This document shows positions 1 through 11,141 of a stretch of 64,000 bases of DNA, in pieces. The stretch spans positions 43,033,818 to 43,097,817 of the forward strand of contig CM068315.1 in the NCBI GenBank assembly GCA_034766995.1, read 5' to 3'. A program made the translations under genes and the position numbers. This stretch comes from Acanthacorydalis orientalis. Lineage: Eukaryota; Arthropoda; Insecta; Megaloptera; Corydalidae. Numbering within the stretch: the first letter of the stretch is position 1; every line of letters begins with the position of its first letter. The notes under the pieces were generated by a model. The model was not told the origin of the DNA and ran no database searches. It saw only the letters and a list, made by a program, of their open reading frames with translations.

Positions 1-30
1 AAACTCACGATTATTTTCCTATCAACCTAA
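1..30 (-). mobile_element. Terminal fragment of a mini-mariner at the window edge
   Basis: The first 30 bases end in ATTATTTTCCTATCAACCTAA followed by TA, which matches the terminal repeat found at the 5' end of the minus-strand mini-mariners elsewhere in the window (for example 18081-18113). The rest of the element lies outside the window to the left. The flanking TA fits the mariner target-site duplication. Nothing else about this copy can be judged. Confidence 0.6.
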
Positions 31-831
31 TATGTATATAAACTTCTATTTTCTGTGGTCTAGAAAAATTCATACTGAAACAACTAGAACAACTGCATTT
101 TATACATTACATCTCTACAATCATAAGTTCGTACTTACCAAAAATTTAAAAATGACACTTGTTTGTTCTACCAAGTTCCAATACCCAGGAGATATCAGAC
201 TACACACAAGCGAGTAGGCTAAACCTCCAGTAAATCAGTATTGAGTGATCCAACAACAAATGTTACTCTTCAATGTGTGATTAAGACAAACTCATGAATA
301 TTCTTAATAAAGATTTTACTTTAAGTGTGAAAAAATGTAGTATTTATTCCATCGATGTCGATAATGAGAAGAGTACAAACAATTATTAAAAATATTCCAT
401 AATTAACATCACCTAAAATATACTGAAGATATATCCTTTACAAAAAATATCAAATTGACGAAATAAATGCAGAAAAACGGATGTTTGTAAAATAATGGGA
501 AATATATTTCAGAATTACAATTTCCAAACACGGAAGGTGTTCAGAATAAAAATATTTAAATTGAACTGGAAAATTTGAATCTATTCTTCATATTTATAAG
601 AATGCATCTATAGATTATCATTTTCCTTATTCTTTTCAAAATGATCTAATATATATCTGGAAAGAATTGAGCCCGCAATTTTATTTTAAAGGTATCAAAA
701 ATAATAAGAAACATTGAAAATATATTAAAAAATGAGTAAATTATGTTTTAATCGAATAACCAGTAACATACAGGTAAATCGTTACAAATGTGTTTATTTA
801 TTGAACATTTTTGACCAGAAAAATGTGTGTA
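31..831. other. AT-rich non-coding sequence
   Basis: No coding exon, RNA gene or recognisable repeat was seen. A 61-codon open frame at 32-217 has no similarity I recognise and no supporting signal, so I treat it as chance. Confidence 0.5.
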
Positions 832-1358
832 TCAGTTAGTAGAAAAATATTTGCAGTGTTGCGCACTGTTTGATTTTCCTAGCTGTTTAAAAGGTTCAGA
901 ACTGATGCATGACTAACGCCTAACTTTTGTGCAAGCTATCGAATTCCTACGCGTGGTTCTGATTCAACTAACACCTTCATTTGGTCGTAATGAACTGAAG
1001 AAGGATGCTAGCGACCTTCTTCATCTTCAAAGCTCTCGAAATTTTTAGAACCACCATTGCACCGCACGTTCCTTAAGAACATCCGCACCAAAATAATCGT
1101 TTCATTTACGAGTAGTTTCTGTTGTTTTACCATCCATTTTGAACTCATACAAAAAATTTACTCCAATTTGCTTCTTTTCCATCTTTAATTCAATAGCCTA
1201 ATCTGAATCAAAATTAATAATAAAACCAAAATCGATGTTACCAAAATACAGACCGGGAAATGCGCTTTAAAATGATATTTACATGAACACGATGAAAATA
1301 CTTTAATTGAAAAATTAAGGTTAGATTTCAGAAAACAAAGAACGATATACTAACCTAA
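832..1358 (-). mobile_element. Mini-mariner copy, mellifera-like, catalytic domain deleted
   Basis: About 527 bp. The right end carries the 5' terminus (ACTAACCTAA, then TA) and the left end a degenerate 3' terminus (GTTAGTAGAAAAATATTTGC). On the minus strand the ancestral start MEKKQI sits near 1183, followed by relics of the first helix-turn-helix, the linker (SLEDEE-like, near 1020) and the second helix-turn-helix (near 890-940). The sequence then jumps straight to the 3' terminal repeat. No DD34D catalytic region is present. Frameshifts and stops make it non-coding. The junction near 865 is slightly shorter than in the other copies. The 5' end abuts a (CA)n(TA)n tract. The family call rests on the protein remnant and terminal repeats; the subfamily name is from memory of mellifera-type mariners. 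Confidence 0.8.
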
Positions 1359-1363
1359 TATAT

Positions 1364-1367
1364 ACAT

Positions 1368-1429
<62 letters not shown>
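1364..1429. repeat. Compound (CA)n(TA)n microsatellite
   Basis: A run of about 8 CA units followed by about 23 TA units, starting directly after the mariner end at 1358. Confidence 0.95.
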
Positions 1430-1430
<1 letters not shown>

Positions 1431-1576
1431 GTATATGCATAAACTTTAACGTTTCTGAATATTATATTACAATAAAACTAAGTTAATGCCAGTATAAATA
1501 AAGAATATGAAAAAGATATAATGCAAAAGTATAAGTAAATTTATGATAACTTGGCAGTAATAGTAAAATCAGTTTT

Positions 1577-1580
<4 letters not shown>

Positions 1581-1612
<32 letters not shown>
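1581..1612. repeat. (AT)n microsatellite
   Basis: Sixteen uninterrupted AT units between unique AT-rich flanks. Confidence 0.95.
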
Positions 1613-1614
<2 letters not shown>

Positions 1615-1639
1615 ATTCGTTAAAAAAAGCGTAGAAGGA

Positions 1640-2120
1640 CAATGATACGAGGGTTAAAGTCCGTAAAAGCTAAACACTTGATTAAATCTCAAGATCGTCG
1701 GTTTACGATCTGAAACAAAGACTCTGCGAAAGGCCGGAGAGCGAGAGCTCTAAATGAGTGAACTGCGAAGCCGTTTATACGAACGCGGCCCGACGACAAA
1801 AAAATCGTAAAAAAAAACACAGCGAGAGCAGGGGGGTGGTCCGATGCTAACCTTCCCACGCTTATTTCCAGTATTACTAGGTCGTCACATCAGCGGCTGT
1901 ACGTCGATGCTCCAGCTAGCGTGCTTTCAATCCTCTGTTCTTTTCCGTTGCATGCTTCATCAGTAACTATGTATATTTGAAATATATTCCCGAGGCCGAA
2001 CACAATCCAGGCTACATGATGCAAAATCGCATACGTATCAGCTTTTTGTTTATAGCGGTAGATCGTGTTCTTATGCTTTTCAGACTGTTTCTCTTCTGAT
2101 CTTCAAAGAGTGGTTTGCAA
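1640..2120. other. GC-richer non-coding island
   Basis: Base composition here is clearly more balanced than in the flanks, with several CpG steps (for example GAACGCGGCCCGACGAC near 1780). No open frame over 60 codons covers it and no repeat family in the window matches it. It could be a conserved regulatory element, an untranslated exon or an old unique repeat; the sequence does not decide. Confidence 0.4.
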
Positions 2121-2559
2121 CTGCCCGGCCGTGAGACTTTTAATGTACATACTTTTCGTATAATTTTAATAGCACGTTTATGATTGTTTAATTAAAATTC
2201 ATTTCGTGATCGTTTGATAATTCATTCGATAAGAGATTTAATTACAAGAGTGCAATTCGTATCAAATTCGAAATCCTCCGTTGAATGTCAACAGTTGTTT
2301 TATCATATTTTCCATAATCTTTTATTTTCATTATTAATACATTGCTATTGTTTTTTTTTTATAAAATAAATTGTATCTATTCTTCAACAATTTTTTTTCC
2401 AATCTTAATAAATTTAAATCTCTTTCAAATGGTCGATTTATTCGTCCTGTATTTATTTTTCTTTCTATCTATCTATGTTTTATTTATGAGATGACTGTCG
2501 ATATATTTCCTACGATTATTTCACGATATTTTTGATTTTACTGATGTCTTACTTTTAGA
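2121..2559. other. AT-rich non-coding sequence
   Basis: Homopolymer-rich unique sequence. No gene or repeat was recognised. Confidence 0.5.
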
Positions 2560-2725
2560 AATGAATTTTTCAATCATCTCACAAACCGCAAAACTTTTCT
2601 GATCAAAAATGTACGTGAATGATTGTTAGAACAATCAAAAATTGATAGTGGGGTGAGTGAAAAATTCATTTGGGAAAGTGATTTTAGCTATAGTGCTAGA
2701 ACTATATTATGATGTATTGTTTATA
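2560..2725. repeat. DR1 dispersed repeat, folded copy
   Basis: The left half (AATTTTTCAATCATCTCACA ... TGATCAAAAATGT) matches DR1 at 43690-43740. The right half (GTGAGTGAAAAATTCATT ... GAAAGTGATTTTAGC) is DR1 in the opposite direction, as at 46016-46060. The copy is therefore a small inverted repeat of two DR1 segments with about 60 bp between the arms. Confidence 0.55.
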
Positions 2726-3239
2726 GTTTCTTCTATATCAATAACTGAATATTGACATCAAGCATGAAATGAAAATATTTGACAGATTAATCCACGAGAA
2801 TTTATTTTATATAAATAAAAAACCAACAGAGTGAATTTAATATTTCTCAAGTTTAAAATACTTTTTTTATAAATTTTGCTTCCATCTATTTGATATCATA
2901 TTTCTTTTATTACAAAATATAGACCCGAAATATTTGCTATTACAGTCTTTGAAAAAGACTTTATTGATTAATTGAACAATGAACATGTAATAAAAGAACG
3001 ATGAATACAATATTAACGAATTGTATTGTCATTTCGAATACAGAAATATTAATTTTTACTATATTTATTTTTAAAAAAAAATGATTTACTTAGATATATT
3101 TTTCAATATTGGAATTTTTTTCTCTAAAATATGTATTTTTAATATGATTTTTGTTCGAAGTCTTCGTTTCTATTAAATGGTGTACAGTATAATGGTATGA
3201 GAGGCCGTCGATAATAAATGATTCAACGAAAAGTTTATG
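2726..3239. other. AT-rich non-coding sequence
   Basis: No gene or recognisable repeat was seen. Confidence 0.5.
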
Positions 3240-3511
3240 ATATATATATATATATATATATTTGTGTGTATGTGTTAAAGGATATAAGAGGTGAATATTT
3301 GACTGTACAATTTCTATGGAATTTCGGCATTGCTTGATGCGTGGTGGGCCGATACTGACGGAGGGTGATCGATATCAGTTAGTTTATTAACTTTCCGAAG
3401 TTGATATATTCTTGTAGTTTCTCTTTACGCGAGGCGAAATAAACGAAAGTGAATTGCTCCATGCATTCTCTCTTTATTTCTCTTTATATATATATATATA
3501 TATATATATAT
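3240..3511. repeat. Two (TA)n microsatellites
   Basis: Tracts at 3240-3261 and 3485-3511, separated by about 220 bp of moderately GC-richer unique sequence without a recognised gene. Confidence 0.9.
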
Positions 3512-3691
3512 TTTCATAAGCACACAAAATTGGTTTTGTTGAAGCTTACAATATCTAGAATGAAAATAGTAAACTAATTTATTTAAATTTATATCTTCGT
3601 TTCTAGATATTTATTTCGTGTGTTATTTTCGATGTAACACTTTCAATTAAACTTCTTGAATTCAACATTTATTTTAAATACGTGAAAATTA

Positions 3692-3917
3692 TTAGGTTGG
3701 TAGAAAAATAATTGCGGTTTATGACCTTCAAATTCATACACATTTACAGCTTTTTTAATTTTCCTAGCTGTTTTAAGTGGTCTAGAATTGTTGTATGACT
3801 AAAATCTAATTTTTGTGTAAGTTCTCTCATTGTTATGATTCATCTAATGCCTTCAGTTGGTCCTTATGAACTGAAGAAGGACGCCGGTGACCTTCTTCAT
3901 CTTCAAGGCTCGAACAA
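3692..3917 (-). mobile_element. Truncated mini-mariner (3' half)
   Basis: It starts with a well-kept 3' terminus (TTAGGTTGGTAGAAAAATAA) preceded by TA, and runs back through the junction and second helix-turn-helix as far as the linker (CTTCTTCATCTTCAAGGCTC). It breaks off at about 3917. The 5' half and first helix-turn-helix are missing. It lies about 65 bp from a plus-strand copy at 3981-4530, so the two 3' halves form an inverted repeat. Confidence 0.85.
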
Positions 3918-3980
3918 AAAACTGTTTTAAAATTATAATTATTAAAGAAAATAAGAAATAGTTTTTAATGAAAATATAAG

Positions 3981-4530
3981 ATTAGTAAGAAAATTGGTTT
4001 TCTGAATTCTAACCTTAATTTTTTCAATAAAAATGCCATTTCATCGTGTTTATGTTAATATCATTTTAAAGTGAATTTTTCGGTCTGTATTTTGGTGACA
4101 TAGACTTGGTTTTTTATTAATTTTGCTTCCAATTGGGCTACTGATTTAAATATGGAAAAGAAGCAAATGAAAGCAATTTTTGTATGAGTTCAAAGCGGGC
4201 CGTAAAGCAGAAGAAACTACTCGTAACCTAAACGATATTTTTGGTGTGGGTACTGTTAAGAAATGTACGGTGCAATGGTGGTTCTAAAAATTTGGTGCTA
4301 AGGACGAGAGGCTTGAATAAAAATTGGATAAAAGGACGCAGGTGTCCTTCTTCAATTTATAATGACCAAATGAAAGTGTTAGTTGAATCAGAACCACCAC
4401 AAAAATTCGAGTGCTTGCACAAATTTAGGCGTTAATTATCCAAAAGTTCTGGACCACTTAAAAACACTTAAATTGAAAATGTATATGAATTTGAAAGTCA
4501 TAAACCGCAATAATCTTTCTACCAACCTAA
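3981..4530 (+). mobile_element. Mini-mariner copy, mellifera-like, catalytic domain deleted
   Basis: About 550 bp. The 5' terminus is degenerate (ATTAGTAAGAAAATTG) and the 3' terminus is good (TTTCTACCAACCTAA, then TA). The start MEKKQM is at about 4153. The first helix-turn-helix is frame-scrambled, then come the linker and a VESEPP-type segment (near 4377-4400), the second helix-turn-helix (near 4420-4470) and the family deletion junction just before TGTATATGAATTTGAAAG. Several frameshifts and stops make it a pseudo-element. Two overlapping open frames at 4241-4568 are fragments of the same transposase in shifted frames. Confidence 0.85.
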
Positions 4531-5911
4531 TAAATCATTTTGATAACGATCTATTCGCATTTAGTTAGCGATTCGATCATCCTCAGAGTGGTAGGATGTA
4601 GAAAAATGACTGAAATTACCTTATCAGTTATATTAACATTTGAAAATGCAACACGAATGGAGTTGTTACTAGATTCTTTTTTTAAGAATTATTTGTTTAT
4701 TTAAAAGTTCGTTACAAGAAACAATAATAAACAAATTTGATTAAAAATATGCAAAACTATTTATAAACTACTTGAAAATGTACAAATGGTAAAACCGGTC
4801 GCTGAAAAATTTTTAAAGGAAATAACTGTTAAAAATTATCATACCGAAAATAACTATTTATTATCTTTTTCGGAATATTAAATAGTAGTGGAATGTTCTT
4901 TTTTATTCCTTATTGATTTTTGGTAGATGGATTATTATTTTCAAAATATAGGCATAGAAACTCTTAGTTTCTATATTTTTGCTCTCATAGATGATAGTAT
5001 AGTCATTCATAGTCAAATTCTGGTAAGAGAAACAAAGTAGAAATCGTCTGAGTGCCTCGAAAAATGCAGACAGTAAAATTTTACGAATACACCAAACACT
5101 ACAAAAATATCAGCTATCTGCGAATGCTTTAAGAGATAGCAATATTTTTTGGTATAGATTACAGTGAAAGGAGTTACCAACATCATGATTTAAACAATTT
5201 TAACTTTGGGGCTGTCCAATTCTTTTAAAGTATAAAATCCAGAAACTTTTGAACAGGGTAGTAAGTAGAAGCATTTTAACTAAGTTTAAAAAGAATTTAA
5301 CGAATAAGTATTTCGGCAATAAAAATCACATTTTACTATTAAAATATTAAAATTTTATAACTAATTGCTAGAATATTTATAATTAAAAATTATACTAGAA
5401 AGTAAAAAAATGACTTAAGAATATTTTTTACTATTATTAAAAAAAAAGCTCGTTAGCAATTTTACATTCTGCTCCGTATAAAATATACGTACATATTTAA
5501 ATATTCATTTTAAACTAAAAAAAAATCTACATGAAAAGAACTATATATTCATAAGAAAAAAGCTCTGGCGTACAGAAAAAAACACAAATAACACTTTCTG
5601 TTCAAAACAGGATAATTTATACCGATAGTGTCGTTTCCGGAATTCATTATAAGCAAAGAACTCGACAGAACGGATCTTCGGACTAAACGTATGCTAAATA
5701 AGTTTCGTAGAACGCAAATAAATCAACATGTTAACCAGCCACACCTTTGTTTTAATAATTACGAGCAACGTTCGTGTAAATTGGACCTAACTAGCCAATA
5801 CTAATTATGTCAATTTTATCTTTTAATCTTTTAATTCGGGTTGTTGAAGTGATTACGCTACGTTACATGTCGCATGCGTTATAAAACATTTACAAACATC
5901 TCACCCTCCTC
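4531..5911. other. AT-rich non-coding sequence
   Basis: Long unique stretch. A short segment near 4575-4595 (CGATCATCCTCAGAG) is weakly like the core of DR1, but too short to call. No gene was recognised. Confidence 0.45.
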
Positions 5912-5953
5912 TCTTTTTCTATCTCTCTCTCGTATATATATATATATATATAT
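5912..5953. repeat. Compound (TC)n(TA)n microsatellite
   Basis: A pyrimidine-rich TCTC run followed by about ten TA units. A 105-codon open frame that reads through it (5874-6191) is dominated by the repeat and is not supported as a gene. Confidence 0.85.
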
Positions 5954-6599
5954 GATTATAAGTATTGCCATAACTATATCAATGCTATTCCATAACAGTT
6001 GCTCTTTTGATCTACAAAGAGAGATCTTTTCAATAAAAAAAATATTTACATGCATAGTTCGCGTCTCGCAATATAAACAAAGATCAGATGTATTTCAAAC
6101 TCGTGACTCCGTGACACAAAGTGTACGTTTATGTAGAAATGAAATAACACACATGCTCTCAACTATGCTGCTAACAGTGCAATATATTTAATGAACAAAA
6201 TGTCTGCACGAATTGCATCTATATTTACGATGTTAAGATAAAAGCACAATTCTTTTTATAACTTCCAGTCCAACAATTCTTTTATATGCTTCAAACTTTG
6301 CACTTTCATTAATAAGAAAAACCTTTTTTGTACATACATGTGTGCTGTATACAGAATGGCCGAAAAAACTGTATGTACACATTTTGTTATTCGAAATAAT
6401 TCTGCTTCTGTTCATTTAATTAATGCTAGTCTAATTATTTAGTGGGCCGGAAAAATATTCTAGTACATAACTTTAAATTAATGACTTTTTCATTGTTGAT
6501 ATTTTCAAATAAGTAGAACTGTAAACATCCGTCAATATATTTCTATTGAGATTTTTGTACATTTTTATTCAATATGGCAGATCATCAGTATGAACCACA
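5954..6599. other. AT-rich sequence with possible transposon termini
   Basis: Near 6354 the sequence ACAGAATGGCCGAAAAAAC resembles the terminal repeats of the transposon family at 49415-49515 and 49912-50066 (CAGATTGGCTAAAAAAAG). A weaker look-alike, AGTGGGCCGGAAAAATAT, is at 6441. No transposase coding sequence lies next to them. Otherwise nothing was recognised. Confidence 0.3.
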
Positions 6600-6790
6600 T
6601 ATGGTTAAAATTGTATTCAGTACTGTCGGGTGCGCAGCTCTTCTAGTCTAGAGCTGTTGCTGTGCGCCAAGTGTATGGCACAGACATATTTATCCGCTCG
6701 TTGCGGTGGTGAATTTATCTGACTACAAAATATAATCAAAGAGTTCCCGACTTTTATGTACATGGAGATAGAGGCTAGACCGATCACGAC

Positions 6791-7080
6791 TGTGGGAACG
6801 TTACTTCCCACAGCAGCGAGACGCTGTACCGTCACCACCGATCAGTTAATTATCCGGTGTCATCGCGGGTCCGTAGAGCCGTGATAATCGTTCGTCATAC
6901 AGGTCGAACTACCAGATTGGTGAGAGAGCGCTCAACTTGGAGGCTGTGGGAAAGTTACTGCCAACAGCAACGAGACGCTGTACCGTCCGTTCCTCCAAGT
7001 CGTGTATTGAGAACTGGTGTCGTCACGGGTCCATAGAGCCGTGATCATCGTTCACCATACAGGACGAATCACCAGTATTA
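6791..7080. repeat. GC-rich tandem dimer, period about 154 bp
   Basis: Two diverged copies start with TGTGGGAACGTTACT (6791) and TGTGGGAAAGTTACT (6945). Both contain GAGACGCTGTACCGTC, a CGGGTCC(G/A)TAGAGCCGTGAT block, a CATACAGG block and an ACCAG end. The dimer sits in a GC-richer island spanning about 6600-7140. It is unlike the transposon families in the window. It may be a satellite fragment or part of a retroelement end. Confidence 0.75.
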
Positions 7081-7092
7081 AATAAGACTACA

Positions 7093-7121
7093 GCCCTCAA
7101 TTTTATTTTAAAATTGAGGGC
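7093..7121. other. Perfect inverted repeat (hairpin)
   Basis: GCCCTCAATTTTA (7093-7105), a three-base TTT spacer, then its exact reverse complement TAAAATTGAGGGC (7109-7121). It follows the 154-bp dimer directly. Arms are 13 bp with no mismatch. Function is unknown. Confidence 0.8.
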
Positions 7122-8002
7122 AACACCTCGAGACAGACAGATATCGAAGAGATGCTTACTGTATGTGAGTTTTTTTTAACGAGTCTTTAGTCTAGCTGAC
7201 AGTTTCTATGGATCTCTGTAATCATGTGGTTGATCTGTCGTTTCTGGGGATTACATCCTTTTAAGATTAGACTTCAACCTGTGTTATCTAACATCATGTG
7301 GTTCTGTCACTTGTCATAATCTTGACTTTGCTGCCTAGGAAAATTTTCAAAAAACTTAGTTGACCTCATTCGATGGGAAAAAGGATTACTCTCCCACTAC
7401 TCGCTATAAATATACGCATAGATATAACTTTTCGAACATATCCGGTTGGGTTCTAATTTGCCAGTACATATTGTCTTGATAAGTGATGTACCTTATATTC
7501 ATTTCTTAGATTGTCACAAGTATCGTAGATGTGTAAATTGAATAAGGATTATCATTCTAGTCTAGCATTCAGCTGTTACTACCCCCTTGTATGTGAGTCG
7601 GAAGTCGACTGATTTATGCTGCTAATTTCCCGACTTATATACTCACGGGAAAGGTGGGCTTAATCGAAGCAGGCTTATGAGCGCGCGTCTAGTATCTTTT
7701 GTTCTGTCTCGAAGCGTGTGTTTTGTCATTTATTATTTTGTTGATATATGTACAATAATTAATTTCAATAATCAAAATAATGATAAAAGAATAAATACAT
7801 ATTTACAATCATTACAGTGTGATTATAAAGTACAGCGCGCTAATTTATACATACGTATATGTAGGTTAGATTCACTACAAGTACCTTGTCAGTTTTACAG
7901 ACTTAAAATACAATTGCATGCGAGTGAAATTATTTTAAAATATAATTTTTCAATAAAACCGTTTTAATATTTACTTGTATTTAATCTACTTCTATTAAAA
8001 TA
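7122..8002. other. Non-coding sequence, partly GC-richer
   Basis: The part from about 7560 to 7690 is GC-richer and contains GTCGGAAGTCGAC and a later CCCGACTTATATACTCAC. The 96-codon frame at 7677-7967 has no recognised similarity. No gene is supported. Confidence 0.4.
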
Positions 8003-8313
8003 GGTTTGGGTTACATCTGATCAGGTCAAGTTAGATCAAGTCTGACTAAATCTGGTCGAATTTAAGTTTTGCCGCATTTAGGTTTGGCCAGATTCAAGTT
8101 CGATAGGGTTGAGGTCTGGTCGAATTCAGATTTTGTATGATTCAGATTTGGTCTGATTCACGTCTACTTTAATTCAGGTCTGATATGATTCACGTTTGGT
8201 CTGATTCAAGTCTTCTGGTCTGAGTCAGGTTTTCTGGTTTGAGTCAAGTCTTCCGGTCTGATTCAGGTTCGGTCATTTTCATATTAAGTCAGATTCAAGT
8301 TTGGGCAATTTCA
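8003..8313. repeat. Degenerate minisatellite, period about 16-18 bp
   Basis: About 18 imperfect units built around GGTCTGATTCA(A/G)GT, for example near 8150, 8190, 8215, 8235 and 8260. The unit is best kept in the right half and decays leftwards. Base use is T/G/C-rich on this strand, in contrast to the flanks. It has no consistent open frame and is not the insect telomere repeat TTAGG. Confidence 0.8.
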
Positions 8314-8840
8314 TTAAAATCGTAATTTACAAATATAGTCTTTCGAAGATCTTTTTTTAATAATTCACATACATCTCTGCCAGTATCCAAATAATAACAG
8401 TAATGCTAATCGATCAGCACCTTATAATAGTATTACCTTCATTTTTTAAATAAACCATATTTAAGTATTAATTTTACTTTCCGAATTTCAACTGTACGAA
8501 TAAACAAACAGTCACAAAAATTAAACTTGAGATATTTTTTAAGAACATATCGAAAAAAATCAATGAAATGTAATTGAAAATATAGTTTATTATTCCGAAA
8601 GTTCTATGAATAAAATATATTTTTAAAAGAACAGTATTTTTGTTCGTCGAGTATAATATATTTCATACATTTTCTGTAATTTATGAACGATTTAAATCAC
8701 TCCCCTTATTATAATTCAATTAAATAAGGGTGTACGTACGTTGTTTACACAAAATGATCCCTTAAAGAGGGTTTCGTATATTTCACTTTTAAATTATGTT
8801 CCTATATTTTTTTGTACACTACACATATACATACATGTGA
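8314..8840. other. AT-rich non-coding sequence
   Basis: Nothing recognised. Confidence 0.5.
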
Positions 8841-8902
<62 letters not shown>

Positions 8903-8936
8903 ATTTATATTTATATTTATGTATATATATATATAA
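8841..8936. repeat. Compound (CT)n(AT)n microsatellite
   Basis: A (CT)7 run leads into about 22 AT units, then TTTATA-type variants and a second short (TA)n. The open frame over it is an IYIYIY read-through. Confidence 0.95.
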
Positions 8937-9696
8937 ATTACAATAGTGTTAGAATTGTCTATTATTGATTTAAAAATGTATTGTGTTTAATCAAAACAGA
9001 TCTTTACTTCAATATTTAAATTATAAATATTTTTTTATATTATTGTCTATGCTATTTTGTTTATATTAATAAATGGTTGTAATATTTTGGATGTAAAAAC
9101 TGTTAAAATAATAAAACAGAATTAAATACTTGAATTATTTGAGAGTCAATCCTAGTTTACTAAACTTTTTTTGAATAACATGTTGAGCTTTTAGTTAAAA
9201 AAGCAAGTAAACAGGTATGAATAATTTACATTCAACAAAGTTTTGATTCCCCTCGGTGATATTCCCAAGCTCTTTTAACGTTTTTGTAACGATTTGTAGA
9301 ATTTTTTTACAAGCATTCCGCATGCATTCAGTAAGTAGTTAAAAATTCGTTCATACAGAACAAAATTTGATTCATTTTTGTAACGATTCGTTGCACGATT
9401 GCAAATATCAAACACACTTAAGCTCATTAATAATAGTAATTGAATTGAAGTTATGATTATAGAGTAATTATTTGTCACTTTTATAATACGAGATCTGTTC
9501 GAAAATTTGACGAACATGTTAATGGAATTATTGTGATTTTTTATGTATGGTTTTTGATTGGATTTTGACAGTTTTTTTTACTTTTATTTGACGTTTTTGT
9601 TTATAATTTGGTTTGTAGTTTATAATTTTTTTTTGAAATAAGTATGCTTAGTTTACATTAAGACACTAATGCGCGAAAATAATTTTAGTTTTTGCA
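8937..9696. other. AT-rich non-coding sequence
   Basis: No gene or repeat recognised. The 80-codon minus frame at 9275-9517 has no supporting similarity. Confidence 0.5.
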
Positions 9697-10187
9697 TTAG
9701 ATTGGCAAGAAAATAATTGCGGTTCTTGTTTTCTGAATCCTCATCTTAAAGTGTCATTTCATGTTCATATTAATATCATTTTAAAGTGAATTTTTCGATC
9801 TATATTTTGATAAAATCGACTTTGGTTTTATTATTAATTTTGCTTCAAATTGGATTATTGACAAAAAGATGGAAAAGAAGTAAATAAGTGCATTTTTTTA
9901 TATAAATGGACGATAAAGAAGCAAAAACTTCGTAAACTAAACGATGATTTTGGTTTGGGAACTGTTAAGGAACGTATGGTGCAATGGTGGTTCCTTAGAT
10001 AGATCCTTGAAGATGAAGAAGGTCGCAGGCGTTCTTCTTCAGTTCATAATGACTAACTGAAGGCGTTAGTTGAATCAGAACCATGCACAACAATTCGAGA
10101 ACTTGTACAAAAGTAAGGCGTTAGTCATCCAACAGTTCTGCGACACTTAACACCACTTAAACCGCAATTATTTTTTTACCAACCTAA
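9697..10187 (+). mobile_element. Mini-mariner copy with a private shorter junction
   Basis: About 491 bp. Both ends are good (TTAGATTGGCAAGAAAATAA at the left; TTTTTTTACCAACCTAA then TA at the right). A start (ATGGAAAAGAAG) is at about 9871. Stops follow almost at once, and the first helix-turn-helix, linker and second helix-turn-helix (near 10100-10150) can still be traced. The deletion differs from its relatives: the HLK-equivalent codons run directly into CCGCAATTATT of the terminal repeat, losing the usual TATATGAATTTGAAGGTCAT spacer. Confidence 0.85.
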
Positions 10188-10544
10188 TAAACTAATTTAT
10201 TAGTATAAATTGAGATGTGAGTAATCATTGTTAGCTTACATGAATAAGGACTGGTAGATTATATTTTTTTCAATTTATACTACAGTAAATAAACACTAAT
10301 ATGCTAAACTCTTATTCTATAAAAACATTTACCCAATAAAATTACAAATGATCAGAAATTTTCGATGAAAATAAACTCATATTTTTTAAATCATATTTCT
10401 TTATTTTTGTTCTAATTGTACATTTTGATTCATAAATATCTGAGTAAAATTAAAATGAATTATTTAATTAAACCACAAAGAATATATTAAATGAAAAAAA
10501 ATGATTTATATTAAGGTTTAATATACGTTTTAAATAACCAGGGA
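10188..10544. other. AT-rich non-coding sequence
   Basis: Nothing recognised. Confidence 0.5.
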
Positions 10545-10990
10545 GTTCTTTCTCCTACTTGCTACACTTGTCGACACCCGAGGGTCAAAACTTCTATCAC
10601 TGACGCTTGCTTTCCCCTAACAAATAACAGAAATTAACAAATTATGCGCACAAGTAATCTGCGTACAATATAAATGGTTAAATTTTTATTCGTAAAGTTT
10701 ATAAAAGATAACATAACAAAACACAATGTTGAAAAGTGTAACAATTTTTTTACTCTAAAGCTTCAGCGCATACAATATTTTGAATAAATTTTTTATCAGT
10801 TTTATACTGAAATCGTATACCATATTCCTTTTTACAACGTGAGAGAGATACATACATGTGACTGATGTCAACTAATCAGAACAGAGTCCATGCGGTATCA
10901 TTTAACCAATCATTAATAGCGAATGGAAATGGTTAAGTTGCCATTTGGAGAGTGAAGTGGAGGAAGCTGCGTTGCGAGAAGGTGGTCTAC
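10545..10990 (-). repeat. Promoter-like dispersed repeat, copy 1
   Basis: On the minus strand this aligns over some 300 bp with 45400-45760, in the same order. The shared blocks are CATGTGACT with a nearby CCAAT/ATTGG motif (10856-10910), TATAAAACTG (10798-10807 on the minus strand), TTGTTACAC (near 10735), TTATAAACTTT, and TTAATTTCTGTTATTTGTTA (10615-10637), followed by a GC-richer tail. A CCAAT-type box, then a TATA-type box, then a downstream tail, is the order seen in a promoter or an LTR. No coding region was seen. Confidence 0.65.
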
Positions 10991-11074
10991 ATGAAAAAAA
11001 TTGTTTTATGGAAATTTTACGATAAAATTATTTTTTATGTATAGAATGATAATTTTGTATGTTTGTAATCGTTT

Positions 11075-11101
11075 ATGTATATATATATATATATATCTGT
11101 A

Positions 11102-11136
<35 letters not shown>
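11075..11136. repeat. (AT)n microsatellite with TGTG interruptions
   Basis: Two AT runs separated by CTGTATATATGTGT. Confidence 0.9.

Positions 11137-11141
<5 letters not shown>

Noticed and set aside
8003..8313. Interstitial telomere repeat
   Set aside because: The unit does not match TTAGG; GGTT and AGGT occur only as parts of the GATTCAGGT motif.
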